From positions 1 to 64,000 of the forward strand of contig WBZZ01001312.1 in assembly GCA_019918135.1 (NCBI GenBank): a DNA stretch of 64,000 nt. Reading direction: 5' to 3'. The position numbers and the translations under genes were made by a program. This DNA comes from Paulinella micropora (lineage: Eukaryota > Cercozoa > Imbricatea > Euglyphida > Paulinellidae). Positions within the stretch are counted from its first letter, which is position 1. Every line of letters begins with the position of its first letter. The notes below the pieces were generated by a model, which was given only the letters and a program-made list of their open reading frames with translations, was not told the DNA's origin and searched no databases. Positions 43,390 through 54,595 of this stretch are shown here, one piece after another.

Positions 43390-43765
43390 GGAATCAAGGG
43401 GTCTATTTCGTACCATCCAGCGAGTGATTGGCATCCATAACTTACTAAAACAGATTCCGGTTCACAAGGACAATGAGCTGTTACGTGGCTTCACGACGGA
43501 GACTCCTGTGATCGCCGTTGATAACGCTGCGACTGTATTGGGGGCGAATAATAATATCTTTACAAGACGTCAGCGTCACTTGGAAGTCCAGATGGCGTAC
43601 ATCAATGAGGCCGTTCGAGAGGGAAAGGTTAGAGTGGTATCCACTGATGACCCGAATAACATGGCAGACCTGAATACAAAGCCTGTGGGGAAGCAACCTT
43701 TTGAGCGGAAGCGTGACCAGATTCGCAACGGGACATTGTCAACTGACTTTGCTAAGAAGAGTTAG
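43390..43765 (+). pseudogene. Copia RNase H C-terminal part
   Basis: Reads TNEAESRGLFRTIQRVIGI, VIAVDNAATVLGANN, RRQRHLEVQMAYINEAV and PNNMADLNTKPVG, matching the S-T-x-E-A-E, V-D-N-x-A-A, K-H-x-x-x and N-x-A-D-x-x-T-K landmarks of Copia RNase H. The catalytic D-E-D pattern is largely retained. Stop at 43,763-43,765. Confidence 0.8.
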
Positions 43766-43993
43766 TCTATCGCTATCCCTATCTCTGTTTCTGTCTGACT
43801 TGTGGCAATAATGTAATAGGATCACTATTATAAGTTATCGACTATTACACAGTTGCCGGTAACATTGTAAGTTCTAACTTCTTGTTAATGTTACTTCCCA
43901 ATCATGTTCAAGTTATTTTATAGTTAAGTACAAGTTGCTCTCTCATTCTTTCATGAGATAGTTGTCACTAATATTACTTTTCATACTGCCTGA

Positions 43994-44366
43994 TTTAAGG
44001 GGGAGATGAGAGTATTGACATACCATTAATTAGTAAATCAGTCATATTAATCACTAGGCCGGTCAGCCGGTAGTTACTAATTGGCATTCAGTGCCTGATG
44101 AACGGGAAGTTGACCATATTATTATAGGTTTATACCATAATCAGTATAAGTATCAGTGATATATTGTTTTATTGTTAGTCTTGCGATTACCTCTATCTAA
44201 TCTTGTTATTATTACCATTAAAGTTATTCAGTTCTCGCATTTCAGTAGAACCACAAAGTGTCCTTTAAAGTTACGTCCGGTATTATATAGATTGTTACAT
44301 CTATCAGCCCCGTCCCGTATCACACTTACAAGTAATCAAGTTACACTACAAAACTTTATTGCTTAA
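43994..44366 (+). repeat. Polypurine tract and probable Copia 3' LTR
   Basis: The tract TTAAGGGGGAGATGAG ends at 44,010. The following AT-rich ~350 bp has a GGCCGGTCAGCCGG inverted repeat and a TTACCATTAAAGTTATTCAG stretch resembling the LTR remnants at 50,893 and 56,600. LTR ends could not be fixed and no matching 5' LTR was found. Confidence 0.45.
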
Positions 44367-44695
44367 CTAAAGGGTGGGTGGGTGGTGATAAAAAGTTCCA
44401 AAAACAAGAATCTCTCGTCTTGTGTTCGAGGAACTTGCGAAAGTGACAACAACACTAGATACATAAAGTCACATATTTTATTACTTGCGCGACACATGTC
44501 GCAACTTTTTCTAGTTGTTCTTGTAGCATCCTTTAGTTCTTATACCTTGAAATGGCTAGAAACGAGCTAATTCCAAAAATTTATAATTTGATTTTAGGCC
44601 TGATGGGTGTCTGAGGTCGCAAAATAGGTGTTGTGTTACACTCTGTTCACACAAACACTATTTTGCTACCCTCTTCCTATGCTTGCATTCCCCAG
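44367..44695 (-). repeat. 3' direct repeat of the YR retrotransposon
   Basis: Collinear with 49,540-49,920 but lacking about 120 bp (present there after GCCTGATGGG). Starts AAAGGGTGGGTGGGTGG, ends GCTTGCATTCCCCAGGT. Direct repeats, not LTRs with TG..CA ends, fit the split-direct-repeat organisation of Ngaro/PAT-type elements. Confidence 0.65.
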
Positions 44696-44770
44696 GTCAA
44701 AGATAAGAAAGGTCCCGAAGCATAAAGAGTGAGAACAATTTTATTGATTATAACTTATACAACCTCTTAG

Positions 44771-45742
44771 TCACAGCAAGCTTCTCAGTAAATGAATCAT
44801 ATATATATATATATATATATATAGAAACACAGAGTCAGATTTCCATCTGCCATGTCTTTTCAACAGCCTCATTTCTATACCCGCCCTCGCAGCAGCGTGC
44901 AGCCCCCCTTCCGTAAGGAATGAGTGCCGTACGGCGTGGGGTCCACCACGATCCTCTGTAGCCACGCGTTCATAGTGTGGTTGACAGAGTTAGGTGACAG
45001 GTGGCTGGGTCCCACGCGCGACTGTTTCGGCAGCGCTGGAAATAAAGGCGCTTGTGGGTCATGCTTGTACATGTGGTTTTCGAACCATAACGTCATCCAT
45101 ACAATCGCACACAAAGGCGACTTCCTATCACCGCTAATCACAATAGTATCACTCAACCTATACTGGTCTGTCTTACTCTTCTCGATATAAATAAACAATA
45201 CCCCATCCCCTTCATACTTCTCCACCCACACATCTTGAACGCATAATGCCACTGCCTCCTCACGGCGTAGGAAGCCAAGGAACATAATAATAATCATAGT
45301 CACATCTCTCAAATCACACCAGCTGGCAGGATCCATCACGGTAATAAAGCGAAGCAACATGGAAGTCGGGATAGGAATTTTGCCTATTGGTGGCCGAGCC
45401 AACCTAAGCACATACTTCCTAACCTCATGCACCAGCTTGGTGTGAATTGGGTTGGCAACAGAATCAGTTATCGCATATTGACGAGATGGCCGACAGCTTG
45501 TACTTAATGGTGTTCTGAGTATAACGCATGTGCGAGAGTAGGTAGATGCAGTATGCCGCAACCTGTTCAGGTCTCGCGGGGAACGCAGGTAGGCCCATAG
45601 TTGTACTCCACTTTTCCCAATCACGTATTGCAAATGCGTATCCCCTCGCTGTGTTACGCGGCTTCGCCGCTTGTACAAAGGCTTGACAAAAGACTTTAAG
45701 TCTTTCCAACAATTTCTCTTCACCGCTACGGTTGTCCACCAT
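44771..45742 (-). pseudogene. Tyrosine recombinase domain
   Basis: An N-terminal core-binding region in the frame 45,742-45,464 (RNTARGYAFAIRDWEKW, then EQVAAYCIYLLSHM) is joined by a frameshift near 45,470 to the catalytic domain (45,470-44,875). Visible: FLGFLRREEAVAL (catalytic Arg), IEKSKTDQYR (beta-hairpin Lys region), YGTHSLRKGG (H-x-x-R). A second frameshift at about 44,885 leads to LLKRHGRWKSDSVFLYI, which holds the last conserved Trp and the nucleophilic Tyr. It would integrate circular element DNA by site-specific recombination. All catalytic residues survive in sequence, in three frames. Confidence 0.85.
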
Positions 45743-45783
45743 ATCTCCTTAACCCTCGCCCTTCTGCGATATACCTACACACG

Positions 45784-46824
45784 TCATAACATCCTTGTCA
45801 TAAGGTGATTAATATTACTCATGAACAGCCACAAATAAACATCAAAATATATCGCAAACCATCCCTTGCTACCTAGCCCATGTCTGAAGTCGAATAGAGC
45901 AGCTGTCATAGACCACGTAGGACGCTTCACGTATATAGGACGTCTACTCCAGGTAGGTTGCAAGGTGTACTCAGCTGGTGGTAGATCAATCACTTTCCTT
46001 CCATAGTCCACCACATACACCCACCACGTGCGCGCCGGCCACACAGGTAGAACTAACACAGCCGCCGCACGCGCATTCATTAAATATTCAATCGCACTTG
46101 CAATCCTGTTGAAGTCAGGGACATACACCAGCCCACCATCTCTTATATAGTCAGGTGCGTTAGCCATCACCATCTCGTACACATCCCTTCGCATGTAGAT
46201 ATCTTTCATGGACAGCGCCTTCGACGCGCCGTCAGCTTCACTGTTCAGGTCCCTTGGGATCCAGTTCCAGACTGCCTTGATATCATACGCATTCAAAATA
46301 GTCCATATCTGCTTGATAATGTCATTCTGAACCGGAATAGGTCCGTCGCCGTTGATTAAGTTCCTCACGGCAGGCAATCAGTCTAAGTCAAATCTCACAC
46401 ACTTATGTCCCAACTTCTCACCAAACTCACTTAGCAATGAAATGACACCATGCAGCTCCCGTAACGTTGATGATGTGCCCACTAGGTGGCCCGGTAGCGG
46501 GATGGTAAGTTTGTCACCCCCATACACGACACCGGTAGCTAGCTCACCTGTGTCTACCCGCACAAACATATCTTCCGCATAGTTAATTATCGGTCGCTTA
46601 CATCTCGACTGATCACCCAACCACTCCGCCCAAAATTCAACCTCAGCTTTCGCGCCCGCATCAATTATTACATACTCAGCAGCACGCACCCGCGCTGTAT
46701 TCATACAGCCATACAGAGAGCGGGTCCAAGCCTGTGCCGGCTCCAATGCGATCGATAGCGAGACTATTCTACCCACCTCTCTCTCTAGCTCCTCTAGCTT
46801 AATAAAGCCTCCTTCTTCTAGCAT
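45784..46824 (-). pseudogene. RNase H and connection of the YR element pol
   Basis: Minus frame 46,824-46,378 carries the reverse-transcriptase thumb (LSIALEPAQAWTRSL) and RNase H start (MFVRVDTGELATGVVYGG, STLRELHGVISLL, KCVRFDLD). An in-frame TGA at 46,378-46,380 interrupts it. The same frame then continues LPAVRNLING to NWIPRDLNSEADGASKAL, which contains the last catalytic Asp. Downstream to 45,784 is a Trp/Tyr-rich segment of unknown role before the recombinase. Confidence 0.8.
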
Positions 46825-46829
46825 TGAAT

Positions 46830-47874
46830 TCTGCCCACATATTATTCATGAGTGCCCGCTTGTGGTCAGGCACCTCATATGTCATCCCCTTAGTGTTAAT
46901 CATAACACCCAAAAATTTCACAACAAACTCACCCTCCCATCTGCACTTCTCATTTAATCCCCATCAAAGAATTATCAGAAAAAGTCTCATACAACTCACC
47001 AGTTCATTCATCACTTTACCTGGCGCACTCCACAGAAGGTCGTCAAGGTAGGCTAGCACCAGTACGCCCAGAAACATCAGAAACGTAACCATAGGCCGGG
47101 TGGTTTTGTGAAACCAAAAGGGAGCATTCCTAAGTCCGAATGTCATAACATTCGAGGGTGTAGCATTTCCCTTTATGGAAAAAGCCCATGAATTTTCTCG
47201 CACTCTCTGACATCCTTAGGGAGTAATATGCAGATGCTAAATCTGTCACAATCATTGAAAAATCCTCTCTTACTACCTTGTCTGAATCTCTCTTCAGTGT
47301 CTCCAATCTGAACTGGTTGACCGCATTGAACTTGCCTAGATATCTCTTGTCGTGACATACCCTTGCCTTTCTCACGCCGAGCGGGTCTATCTCCACCTGC
47401 ATCGGTTCGACCAACCATAGCCTTTCGGGCTCTTTTTCCTCAAAAGTTACCTAATGCTACATTTCTGCGCACAAACTCATCAACCAGTTGCTCATTCGCA
47501 AAGTACGTTGGATGATTACGACAAAATTTCCGTTCAGGAATGTGTTGTCCTTCAAACCTAAAATCAAGCCCATACGCAATCCAGGAAATGACAACACTTG
47601 AAGTCCCCATCGACTTCCAATAGCCCAGCTGTCTCCTTAGCCTATCAGGTCCGGCCGATGTGTCTGCCCATGGGTTTCCTTTGTTGAGCTCGCTTCCTAA
47701 CTTTATCATAGCCTCAAGCGCCTGCCGCAGTGTCATGTTCCGATACAGATCAAGGCTTACCTGCGGTTGTCTGATCAGATTCTCAACGAACTCGATTCTG
47801 TCCTTAGCTCTACTGTAATTTGTAGGCCCGGGCAAGACGAGTAAGTGTGAAACTTTTGTTTGCAAAAACTGCAC
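46830..47874 (-). pseudogene. Reverse transcriptase of the YR element
   Basis: Frame 47,874-47,440 has the N-terminal extension (YGLDFRFEGQHIPERKF, NEQLVDEFVRRNVALG). After a +1 frameshift near 47,440 the palm follows: WLVEPMQVEIDPLGVRKARV, CHDKRYLGKFNAVNQF, SMIVTDLASAYYSLRMSES (first catalytic Asp), FGLRNAPFWFHKTTRPMV, and VLAYLDDLLWS with the Y-L-D-D box. A further shift near 46,960 leads to KCRWEGEFVVKFLGVMINT. These motifs are typical of DIRS/Ngaro-type reverse transcriptases. Confidence 0.85.
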
Positions 47875-48296
47875 ACCATGCCTTGCAGTTGATTATACCA
47901 CACGCAACGTTTCGGAAACTGGCCAAGTGACTGTCTCATCCTCTCCACCGGTTCATTAATACTGCCGTATTTCAGGCATATCAGCCCCTCGATCCGGATA
48001 ATATACTTCAAGAGTCGACATTGGCCAATCAAGTGTCCTATACATATATTAAAAAAATAAAAAAATTAATAATCTAACCCGGACTGTAAGCAGAATTAAT
48101 ATTAATGTATAAAATAATTCCAAGTTTGAAAAGAAAACTGATTTAATAAACCTAATACCAAGCCACCTATAGGTCGACCAGTCTCGACCATATATCAATT
48201 CAATCGGCTCCAACGTTACTGAACCGATACCGAGCCAAATAATGTTATCACTGCTTCACCAGACAAGTAGCCACCATGCACGTCAGTAATGTTCCT

Positions 48297-49523
48297 TTAC
48301 CTGCGAGCGGGCATGTTGTCCCACGGGCGCGACGGAGTCGCGCGGGCTCCACCAACATTGCGGGGATCACGCATCTCGTCACGGTCACGCTTGGGAAGCG
48401 GGCATTTCGGGCACAGCTGACCATATTCCTCACAGTGTAGTATCTGAACGATGATAGATCCTTCGCAGCCGATGCTCCTCCCAGCTTCTTCCTCTTGTAG
48501 TGGGCCCGCAGGCGTAAAGTACTCCTCCACGTCGTCCCAGACTGCGGAGTCGACCTTCTTGGCGTGCGCCTTGGCGATCTTGAGTGCATCCTCCACACCG
48601 TAGCCAGCGGAGCGAGTCTTGAAATACTTGACCACGGCCGCAATCAGCACACCAAGGTCCTCAAACTTGGACTCACCACCATTGTGAGTAGTAAGTAGCG
48701 CCAGTATCATCGAACAAGCAGCCTTTTCCTCAACTGCTTCCAGCATCATAGGCAGGCTTGAGTCGGTGGATAGCTCTGATCTCTTCTGGCTCTTCGCCAT
48801 GTCCAGTACAGCCGCAAGTATCTGCTCCATCCTGCCCGGGTGAGGCCAGCCAGCACCATCCACCTTCTGCAGGCTCTGCTCCTTGTGGCGGGTGCAGTAG
48901 TCTTGACCAGGGCTTGTCTCGTTAAGACAGCCTAACACACGTACAACACATGTACATCATTAGTAATCACCTTGCCATACAGGCTATCTGTTACCCTTAT
49001 AATCACAAACTGTACGACTCGCCCCTCCCCCAGCCATGAAAGCTTGCATTAGTGCACCCATTTGAGATGCATCAATCATCACGGGCGCGTGTACGGTGCT
49101 CCCGCCCGCTGCGCCCACACCAGTGGGGACACCGATGTGCCCAGCCGCAGCGGGTGCGGCGACTCCATGATGACCCGAAGCGACCAACTCTGCTCCCACA
49201 ACTGCCGGAGCTGACGCACCTGCAACGACCATTTCTCCAGCAGCTGGCGAGCCGACTGACGGCACAAGCAACGCCTGTCCAGACGAGTGCAGGGAGGCGG
49301 AGGTATCTCCACCTGTTGCCGAAGTCGAAGTGGACGGTGCCGAGGTGCTCGGTACCCCAACCACGAATGACGGTGGGGGACAGGGTGCTCTTGGGGAAGA
49401 TGCTGAGTTTCCAACCGCCGCACTGGCTGCTGCCATGATGGTTGATAACGCACGGGATGAAGTAGCCGATGTTGCCGCCCTACGAGTTGCTGCTCTTGCT
49501 TCTCCAGGGACATCACTTGACAT
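48297..49523 (-). CDS. Gag of the YR element, two exons with a CCCH zinc motif
   Basis: Exon 1 (49,523-48,995) begins MSSDVPGEARAATRR and is Ala/Ser/Pro/Gly-rich. The frame meets TAG unless a 63-bp intron (48,932-48,994; GTAACAG...GTGTTAG) is removed. Splicing joins CDYKG to CLNETSPGQDYCTRHKEQ, creating a C-x4-C-x10-C-x2-H zinc-binding motif across the junction. Exon 2 (48,931-48,297) continues with a helical region (MILALLTTHNG, LIAAVVKYFKTRSAGYG) and a second Cys/His patch (LHCEEYGQLCPKC). It ends at TAA within CGCAGGTAAAG, which could itself be another donor. Confidence 0.6.
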
Positions 49524-49539
49524 TAGTGGTAGCAAAGAA

Positions 49540-49920
49540 CGGGGATAAAAGTTACAAAAACAAGAATCTCTCTTCTTGTGTTCGAGGAACTTGCGAAAGT
49601 GACGACAACACTAGGTACTTTATAAAGTCGCATATTTTATTACTTGCGCGACACATGTCGCAACTTTTTCTAGTTGTTCTTGTAGCATCCTTTAGTTCTG
49701 ATACCTTCAAATGGCTAGAAATGAGCTAATTCCAGAAATTCGTGATTTGATTTTAGGCCTGATGGGCCAAATTGGACCAAAACTTGTTATATAAGTGGCA
49801 ATCATTCATAGTCAGTCCTACCGTATCAAACATGTTTGTAGAAACGGCTTCAAATGCCGAAATTCAGGCATTTACAATGTTCCGGCTTTTTCTCGTCTGA
49901 GGTCGCAAAATAGGTGTTTT
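49540..49920 (-). repeat. 5' direct repeat of the YR retrotransposon
   Basis: Matches 44,380-44,650 closely (CTTGTGTTCGAGGAACTTGC, ACTTGCGCGACACATGTCGC, TGATTTTAGGCCTGATGGG), plus an extra internal ~120 bp. It lies directly upstream of Gag on the minus strand and probably carries the promoter. Confidence 0.65.
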
Positions 49921-49929
49921 TTCAGAGAA

Positions 49930-50320
49930 TCTCGTCATACCCCACCTCTCCTCTTCCTCTCCTCTCCTCTTCCTCTCCTCTTCCTCTCCTCTTCGAACTC
50001 TACTTATTCTACTTTAATGAAAGCGTAATTGTAAAGAGAGTAAAGTCAGAACTAAGTCTGTCAAAACTCACTCTACTCTTACTCATACTTCTCTTTCGAA
50101 TTCATCGTCTCCTTCTCCTTCCCCTTCCCCTTCCCCTTCCCTTTCCCCTTCTCGTCCCTTCTCTTCACTTCTCTTCTCTTCTCTCGTCTCCTCTTCTCTC
50201 CTCTCCTCTCCTCTACTCTACTCTACTCTACTCTACTCTACTCTACTCTACTCTACTCTACTCTACTATACTCTACTATACTCTACTCTGCTCTACTCTA
50301 CTCTACTCTACTCTACATGG
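49930..50320. repeat. Pyrimidine-rich tract with (CTCTA)n
   Basis: CTCTTCCT/CCCCTT repeats at 49,940-50,000 and 50,105-50,210, then a CTCTA array with a few CTATA variants to about 50,315. Noncoding. Confidence 0.85.
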
Positions 50321-50880
50321 GAATGTGGAACAACATGATCCGGCAACCAGACGGATGTACCAAACCCGCCGATAATTACAGATATAGTGTCTTTGTCTTC
50401 ATATATTATATTATTTTGTCTTCTTTCATACCCCCAAACGGGAAGCGCTTCCAAATTTTAGTTTGTATACTATGATCATATGTGTGAATAACTGTCATAA
50501 ATACACATAATATTATATATTATCATATTTTTATTACACATTTATGTTGTTACATCTTTGGAGATCTATGTGTTCTTGTATGATATATATGTATATGTTT
50601 TTCACATATTTCTCTTACTCATTTGCGAGGTAGGGAGACTAGAATGTTAATCCTCTTCTCGTTGGGTAGGCCCGAATATACCAGGCCCGCTGCCTTGTAC
50701 GTACTCTAGTCGATGCGTACTCGCTGTGGATAGGAGGGTAGCCAACCCCAACATTACTTATCGGAGAGAGTGAGGGTAAGAGGATATGTTTTGAGTTTGT
50801 GTTTTCTAATGTTTCACAAAATAGTAGTAGTTGATGTAACTTAGTTAGGAACAACAGTAACTTAATATTAATTTACTTTG
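50321..50880. other. AT-rich, no recognisable gene
   Basis: No motif is seen on either strand. It is probably the decayed 3' internal part of a Copia element, because a polypurine tract and LTR follow. Confidence 0.4.
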
Positions 50881-51100
50881 TTCCAGGGGGAGTGTTGGAA
50901 CTAATAATTAATTAATAGTTACGGACCGGCCGTATCGAAGTAACGGTGTCGTTAGAGCCATTACTTATGATCCGGCCAGTCAAGTTAAGTGGCGCACCTT
51001 GTTGGCGCCTTTTATTATTAAAGTTGTAGTCTGCATCGAGAGTGTAGTAGCTATCATAGATTATTATATTAATAATTGTAGTCTAACAAAATGTGGTTTT
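50881..51100 (+). repeat. Polypurine tract and Copia LTR remnant
   Basis: CCAGGGGGAG is directly followed by TGTTGGAACTAATAATTAAT (50,893 on), a plausible LTR 5' end. Inside, GTGTCGTTAGAGCCATTAC and TCCGGCC match the remnant at 56,640-56,700, as does a GGCGC...ATTAAAGTT stretch. The matching internal region and second LTR are not found. Confidence 0.6.
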
Positions 51101-52385
51101 GATCTACAAATGTGGCATTGATCCACCCTAACCCAACCCACAAGATCCACAAATGTGGTTTTAAACCACAAATCTGGATTGCCGGGTTAAGGGCTAAAGC
51201 AGAGGGGGGGGGGGAGGGGGGGGGTGGGGGGGCACCTCATTGGACATTAATTAGACCCTTTCTCCTCAGTTATATCCATTATTACTTAATTACTATGTAG
51301 GCGCAGATAGGTAAATATCTGCTACTTTAGTATACCCCTGTCAGTCCAGATACACCGAGAGGCCGTTAATATATATTACAATAATAACCCTCTTAACCGG
51401 GTAACGATAATATTACTAGAAGTGGCCGTTACACTTTTTAGACTGGAATTTATTATCGTTAGGTCGGACCACGGGCACTGGCTGGTGTTTGCCTTGGTGG
51501 TTTTTGGCTCCCGCTAGTCTCCGACATTTTCCACCATCTTTGACCCTTGTTTATATAAGAACAGAGGATTGGGTTACTAGCGGAGTGGATCACTTTGAGC
51601 AACTCAGCATGCCCATTTAGAGAGGCCTTTACCGACTCCTTTCAGAGTCCACCGATCCTGTCTCACACAGCTACCAAAGTAAGGGAAGGCAGTTTAATAA
51701 AGAGAATTCTGACAACTACAGTACGACACGTCACAAAACTAAGATAAGTGTAACGGAACATTCAAATAAGAAAGAGGGAAAATATAATGACTGTGTCCCT
51801 ACTTATCTAGAAATTTCTACGGAGGCTAAGACTGATTAAGTTAATACTGCCACTAGAGTGGCAAAGTATAGTGTCCACTATATCACTAAATAATTAAGTC
51901 ACGGTGGAATTAGTACTGTCCGTCCTTATGACAAATCAAACTACCCTAGTAACGGTAACTCCTGGTAACGTCGGAAATGAAAAGGAATAACGCTCCCCCT
52001 TAGTTATTTGTCATAACTATATCACTATACTCAGTCTAGTCTAACATCATTAAAAAAAATCAAGCGTTTCCCGTAAGGGGTATCAAAAAGTCCAGAAATA
52101 TATATATATAAATATGGTAGGGGTGTGCAAAAAAAGTCAAAAGAAAGGTGAAGAACAGTTCTTTGCGTAGAAATAAAATTCTCCAGTGTCCGCGGCCACC
52201 GGCCGCCGGAAATGTCTGGTAGGGGTGGCTAGCGGCCATCCGAATCCAAAAGAGCCACGCATTGCCCGCCCCCAACGGCCACGATCCCACGATCCGATTG
52301 CCAAGCGTGGCCAGATCAACGCCTCTAGGAGAGGACACACTCGCACAAAAGAGAACACAAAGAAAAATAAAACACAAAACATCGG
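51101..52385. other. Noncoding; G-run and 3' flank of the minus-strand Copia
   Basis: 51,204-51,232 is almost pure G and could form a quadruplex. On the minus strand a polypurine tract ACTAAGGGGGAGCG lies at about 51,988-52,002, downstream of the Copia RNase H, so 51,3xx-51,990 probably includes that element's 3' LTR. No gene is seen. Confidence 0.5.
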
Positions 52386-54565
52386 TGAAACACCCATATT
52401 ACCATTTCGGGGATTCCGGAATGATAGCAGCGAATTTGTTCAATAAGTATACGAACTGATCACGAGGCAACGGTTTAGTAAGTAAATCACCTATTTGCTT
52501 TTTAGTACTGCCTTAAAAAAACTTCATCTCACCATCTCTCTGTGAATGATGTATGAAATGTAGTTCGAGAGGTAAACGTTTGGTGCGTGGTCCGGATAAT
52601 CCCCGTTCGCCTGCGAGAATTGTTTGGGTGTTATCCTTATATAATTCAACCGGACCTTTTTGCGGAATTCCAAGTTCCTGTCTAACATGACCTACAGCTG
52701 GACCCTCTCTAGTACATTCTGCTGCTGCAAATATTTCAGCATCATTCGAGCTAAGGGCTATCCTACTCTGTCGAGGCTCTTAGAAAGCCAACCTATAGGG
52801 TCTCCCCCCCATAGAATTACGTATCCCGTACGTGACTTTCCGGTTTTATTGCAAACCCTATGGGCCGCATCAGGCCATAACGTGACTTTTGGATAGGATT
52901 GACCCTCTTGCAAGGACTTAGGCCCGTGAAATGCTAACCCGCGAAATGAGTTGATCAAATACCGCAACATCATTCCTAACATTGCATAAGTGACTCCCTT
53001 ATTTATGGTCTGCATAACACTAGCTGCATTGAGCGCCTGTTCTATATCCGGCCTAGTCATCTTAGCTAAATAAAGAAGACTACCAACTATGCTAGCTATA
53101 GCGAACTTGTGCAACGCCGCATCATCGGACATAGCTAAAGGCAACTGATCTAGTGCAGGGGTGCTTACGGGGCGGGACTTATCATACCCAAACTCCCTTA
53201 ACACCTGTAACTGGTACTTACGTTGATGGAGGACAATTCGTCCCCCTTCCTGTACTATTTCAATCCTTTTGAACTCCCTTGCAAAACCTAGCCGTTTTAG
53301 TGGGAAATGCTTATCCAAAGCACTTGCAGAATCTTCGTACGCCTTCTTGCTAGGCGTCGTAAAGACTAAGTCATCTACATGGAAAACTCCATTATGGCTT
53401 CTCTTATGGGCTTGTCTTTCTCAACAAACATACAAGGTCTGAGTCTAAAAGCCTAAAGCCAAGCTCCTCTAACTTCGGGGCTAATATCTCATACCATCTA
53501 TGGCCTGCTTGCGGCGCGCCATATAAAGCACCATCAATACGCAAGATCATCCCCTCGTGCCCCTCTCTGTCTAACTCATCAGGAGCATAGGCAAACACAG
53601 GGTCATGCATTTGCGCATTTAGGTAGGCATTCTTAAAATCAACACCATACAGCTTATGGTCATGCCAGGCAGCAAGCTTTGCAAGCATTAGCAGTGAGCG
53701 GTGGGCGGCGCAAGCACAAATAGTTGGTCAGGGTTCTGCCTCTAACATATCACCTCTAAGCGTTAATCTAGACTTAACAAACTTACGTCCTTTCTCATCT
53801 AGTTTGACTTTATGTACTCATGTCAGCCTAACTACCTTGCTAACTCCGGCCTCTTGGGCCGTCTTTGGGGACACCCGTGTGTAAGTCTTGAAATCCTTAA
53901 GGGACTCCGATTCCTTACGCATGCCCTTAAGCACGTCCTTAGCGGACATGCCCTGCTCAGCTACATCTTTCGGTACACGAACGTTCAGATACAACAAAAG
54001 TTCATTCTGTTTCATAAGACAACATGACAGTTTTTCTCTCTCTGACAGGCAATACGGACTCTTGTGGGAGAATGGAGTATTTTTTTATTTCAGAGTCTAC
54101 TCTCTAATTTGCACTCAAAATCAACAAAGTGAGAAGGCTTCCTATGTTTACGCACTTTCAATCTCTCTGATGGGTTGCAGGGGTGTCTCACTACCCCTCT
54201 ACGCTTAACTCCCTCCCACCCTCTCCGTACTTCTCTCTCGCCCAGTCCTTGCCCCACTCTGCAGCGGGGGCCTCTACTATCACACCCTCTAGTACTTGAG
54301 CTTGTTTGGGCTCTTTCCTCTCTCTTGGTTGGTTGGTTGGTGCAGTTGGCTGTTCTGTCTGTCGTCTCTCTCTCTTTGTGTGGACTATGTTAGCGGCTGA
54401 TATACTATCGCTCTGCTCCCATGTCCTACCCTTACTAGGCTCTTTGTCTTCGTGATAGGCTCTCCTCTCATGCGCCTGTGGGTCTGAGGGATCTGAGCAT
54501 ATCTGTGACTGTCCTAGCTCTCTCTTATGCGTGTGTGTGGGTGAGGTGGTGGGTGTTATTATCAT
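52385..54565 (-). mobile_element. Copia retrotransposon fragment, minus strand
   Basis: Linker, reverse transcriptase and RNase H of a Copia pol. 54,565-54,191: Glu/Arg/Pro-rich linker. 54,015-53,690: start of the reverse transcriptase (LTLRGDMLEAEP). 53,688-53,404: GVDFKNAYLNAQM, then GALYGAPQAGHRWYEIL. About 53,390-52,758: HVDDLVF (the Y-V-D-D equivalent), VLHQRKYQLQVLREFGYD, GSLLYLAKMTRPDIEQAL, GKSRTGYVILWGGDPIGW. 52,757-52,385: SNDAEIFAAAECTREG, VELYKDN, KKQIGDLLTKPLPRDQF (RNase H end). Several frameshifts and stops break it. Gag, protease and integrase are missing. Confidence 0.85.
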
Positions 54566-54595
54566 ATTTTCATATTTTCACTACTCGGATTTCCC

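Larger units (their letters stand above)
41420..44011 (+). mobile_element. Copia retrotransposon with an inverted middle section
   Basis: Plus-strand integrase (41,420-42,315), then a minus-strand segment (about 42,320-43,370) carrying the linker and N-terminal reverse transcriptase, then the plus-strand RNase H C-terminus (about 43,370-43,765), a polypurine tract AAGGGGGAGATGAG at 43,997-44,010 and probably the 3' LTR. The catalytic reverse-transcriptase core (Y/F-V-D-D) is missing. This is a Copia pol that suffered an internal inversion and a deletion; insertion of a second fragment is the alternative. Confidence 0.75.
44367..49920 (-). mobile_element. Tyrosine-recombinase retrotransposon (Ngaro/DIRS-like), decayed
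   Basis: Minus-strand element of about 5.5 kb: Gag (49,523-48,297, apparently with a 63-bp intron), then reverse transcriptase, RNase H and tyrosine recombinase (47,874-44,771), bounded by direct repeats. No methyltransferase domain as in DIRS1 is seen, so the order matches Ngaro-type elements. Pol has at least two frameshifts and an in-frame TGA, so this copy is inactive. Confidence 0.8.

Noticed and set aside
51112..51300. Short plus-strand frame around a G-run
   Set aside because: Translation of poly-G; no support.
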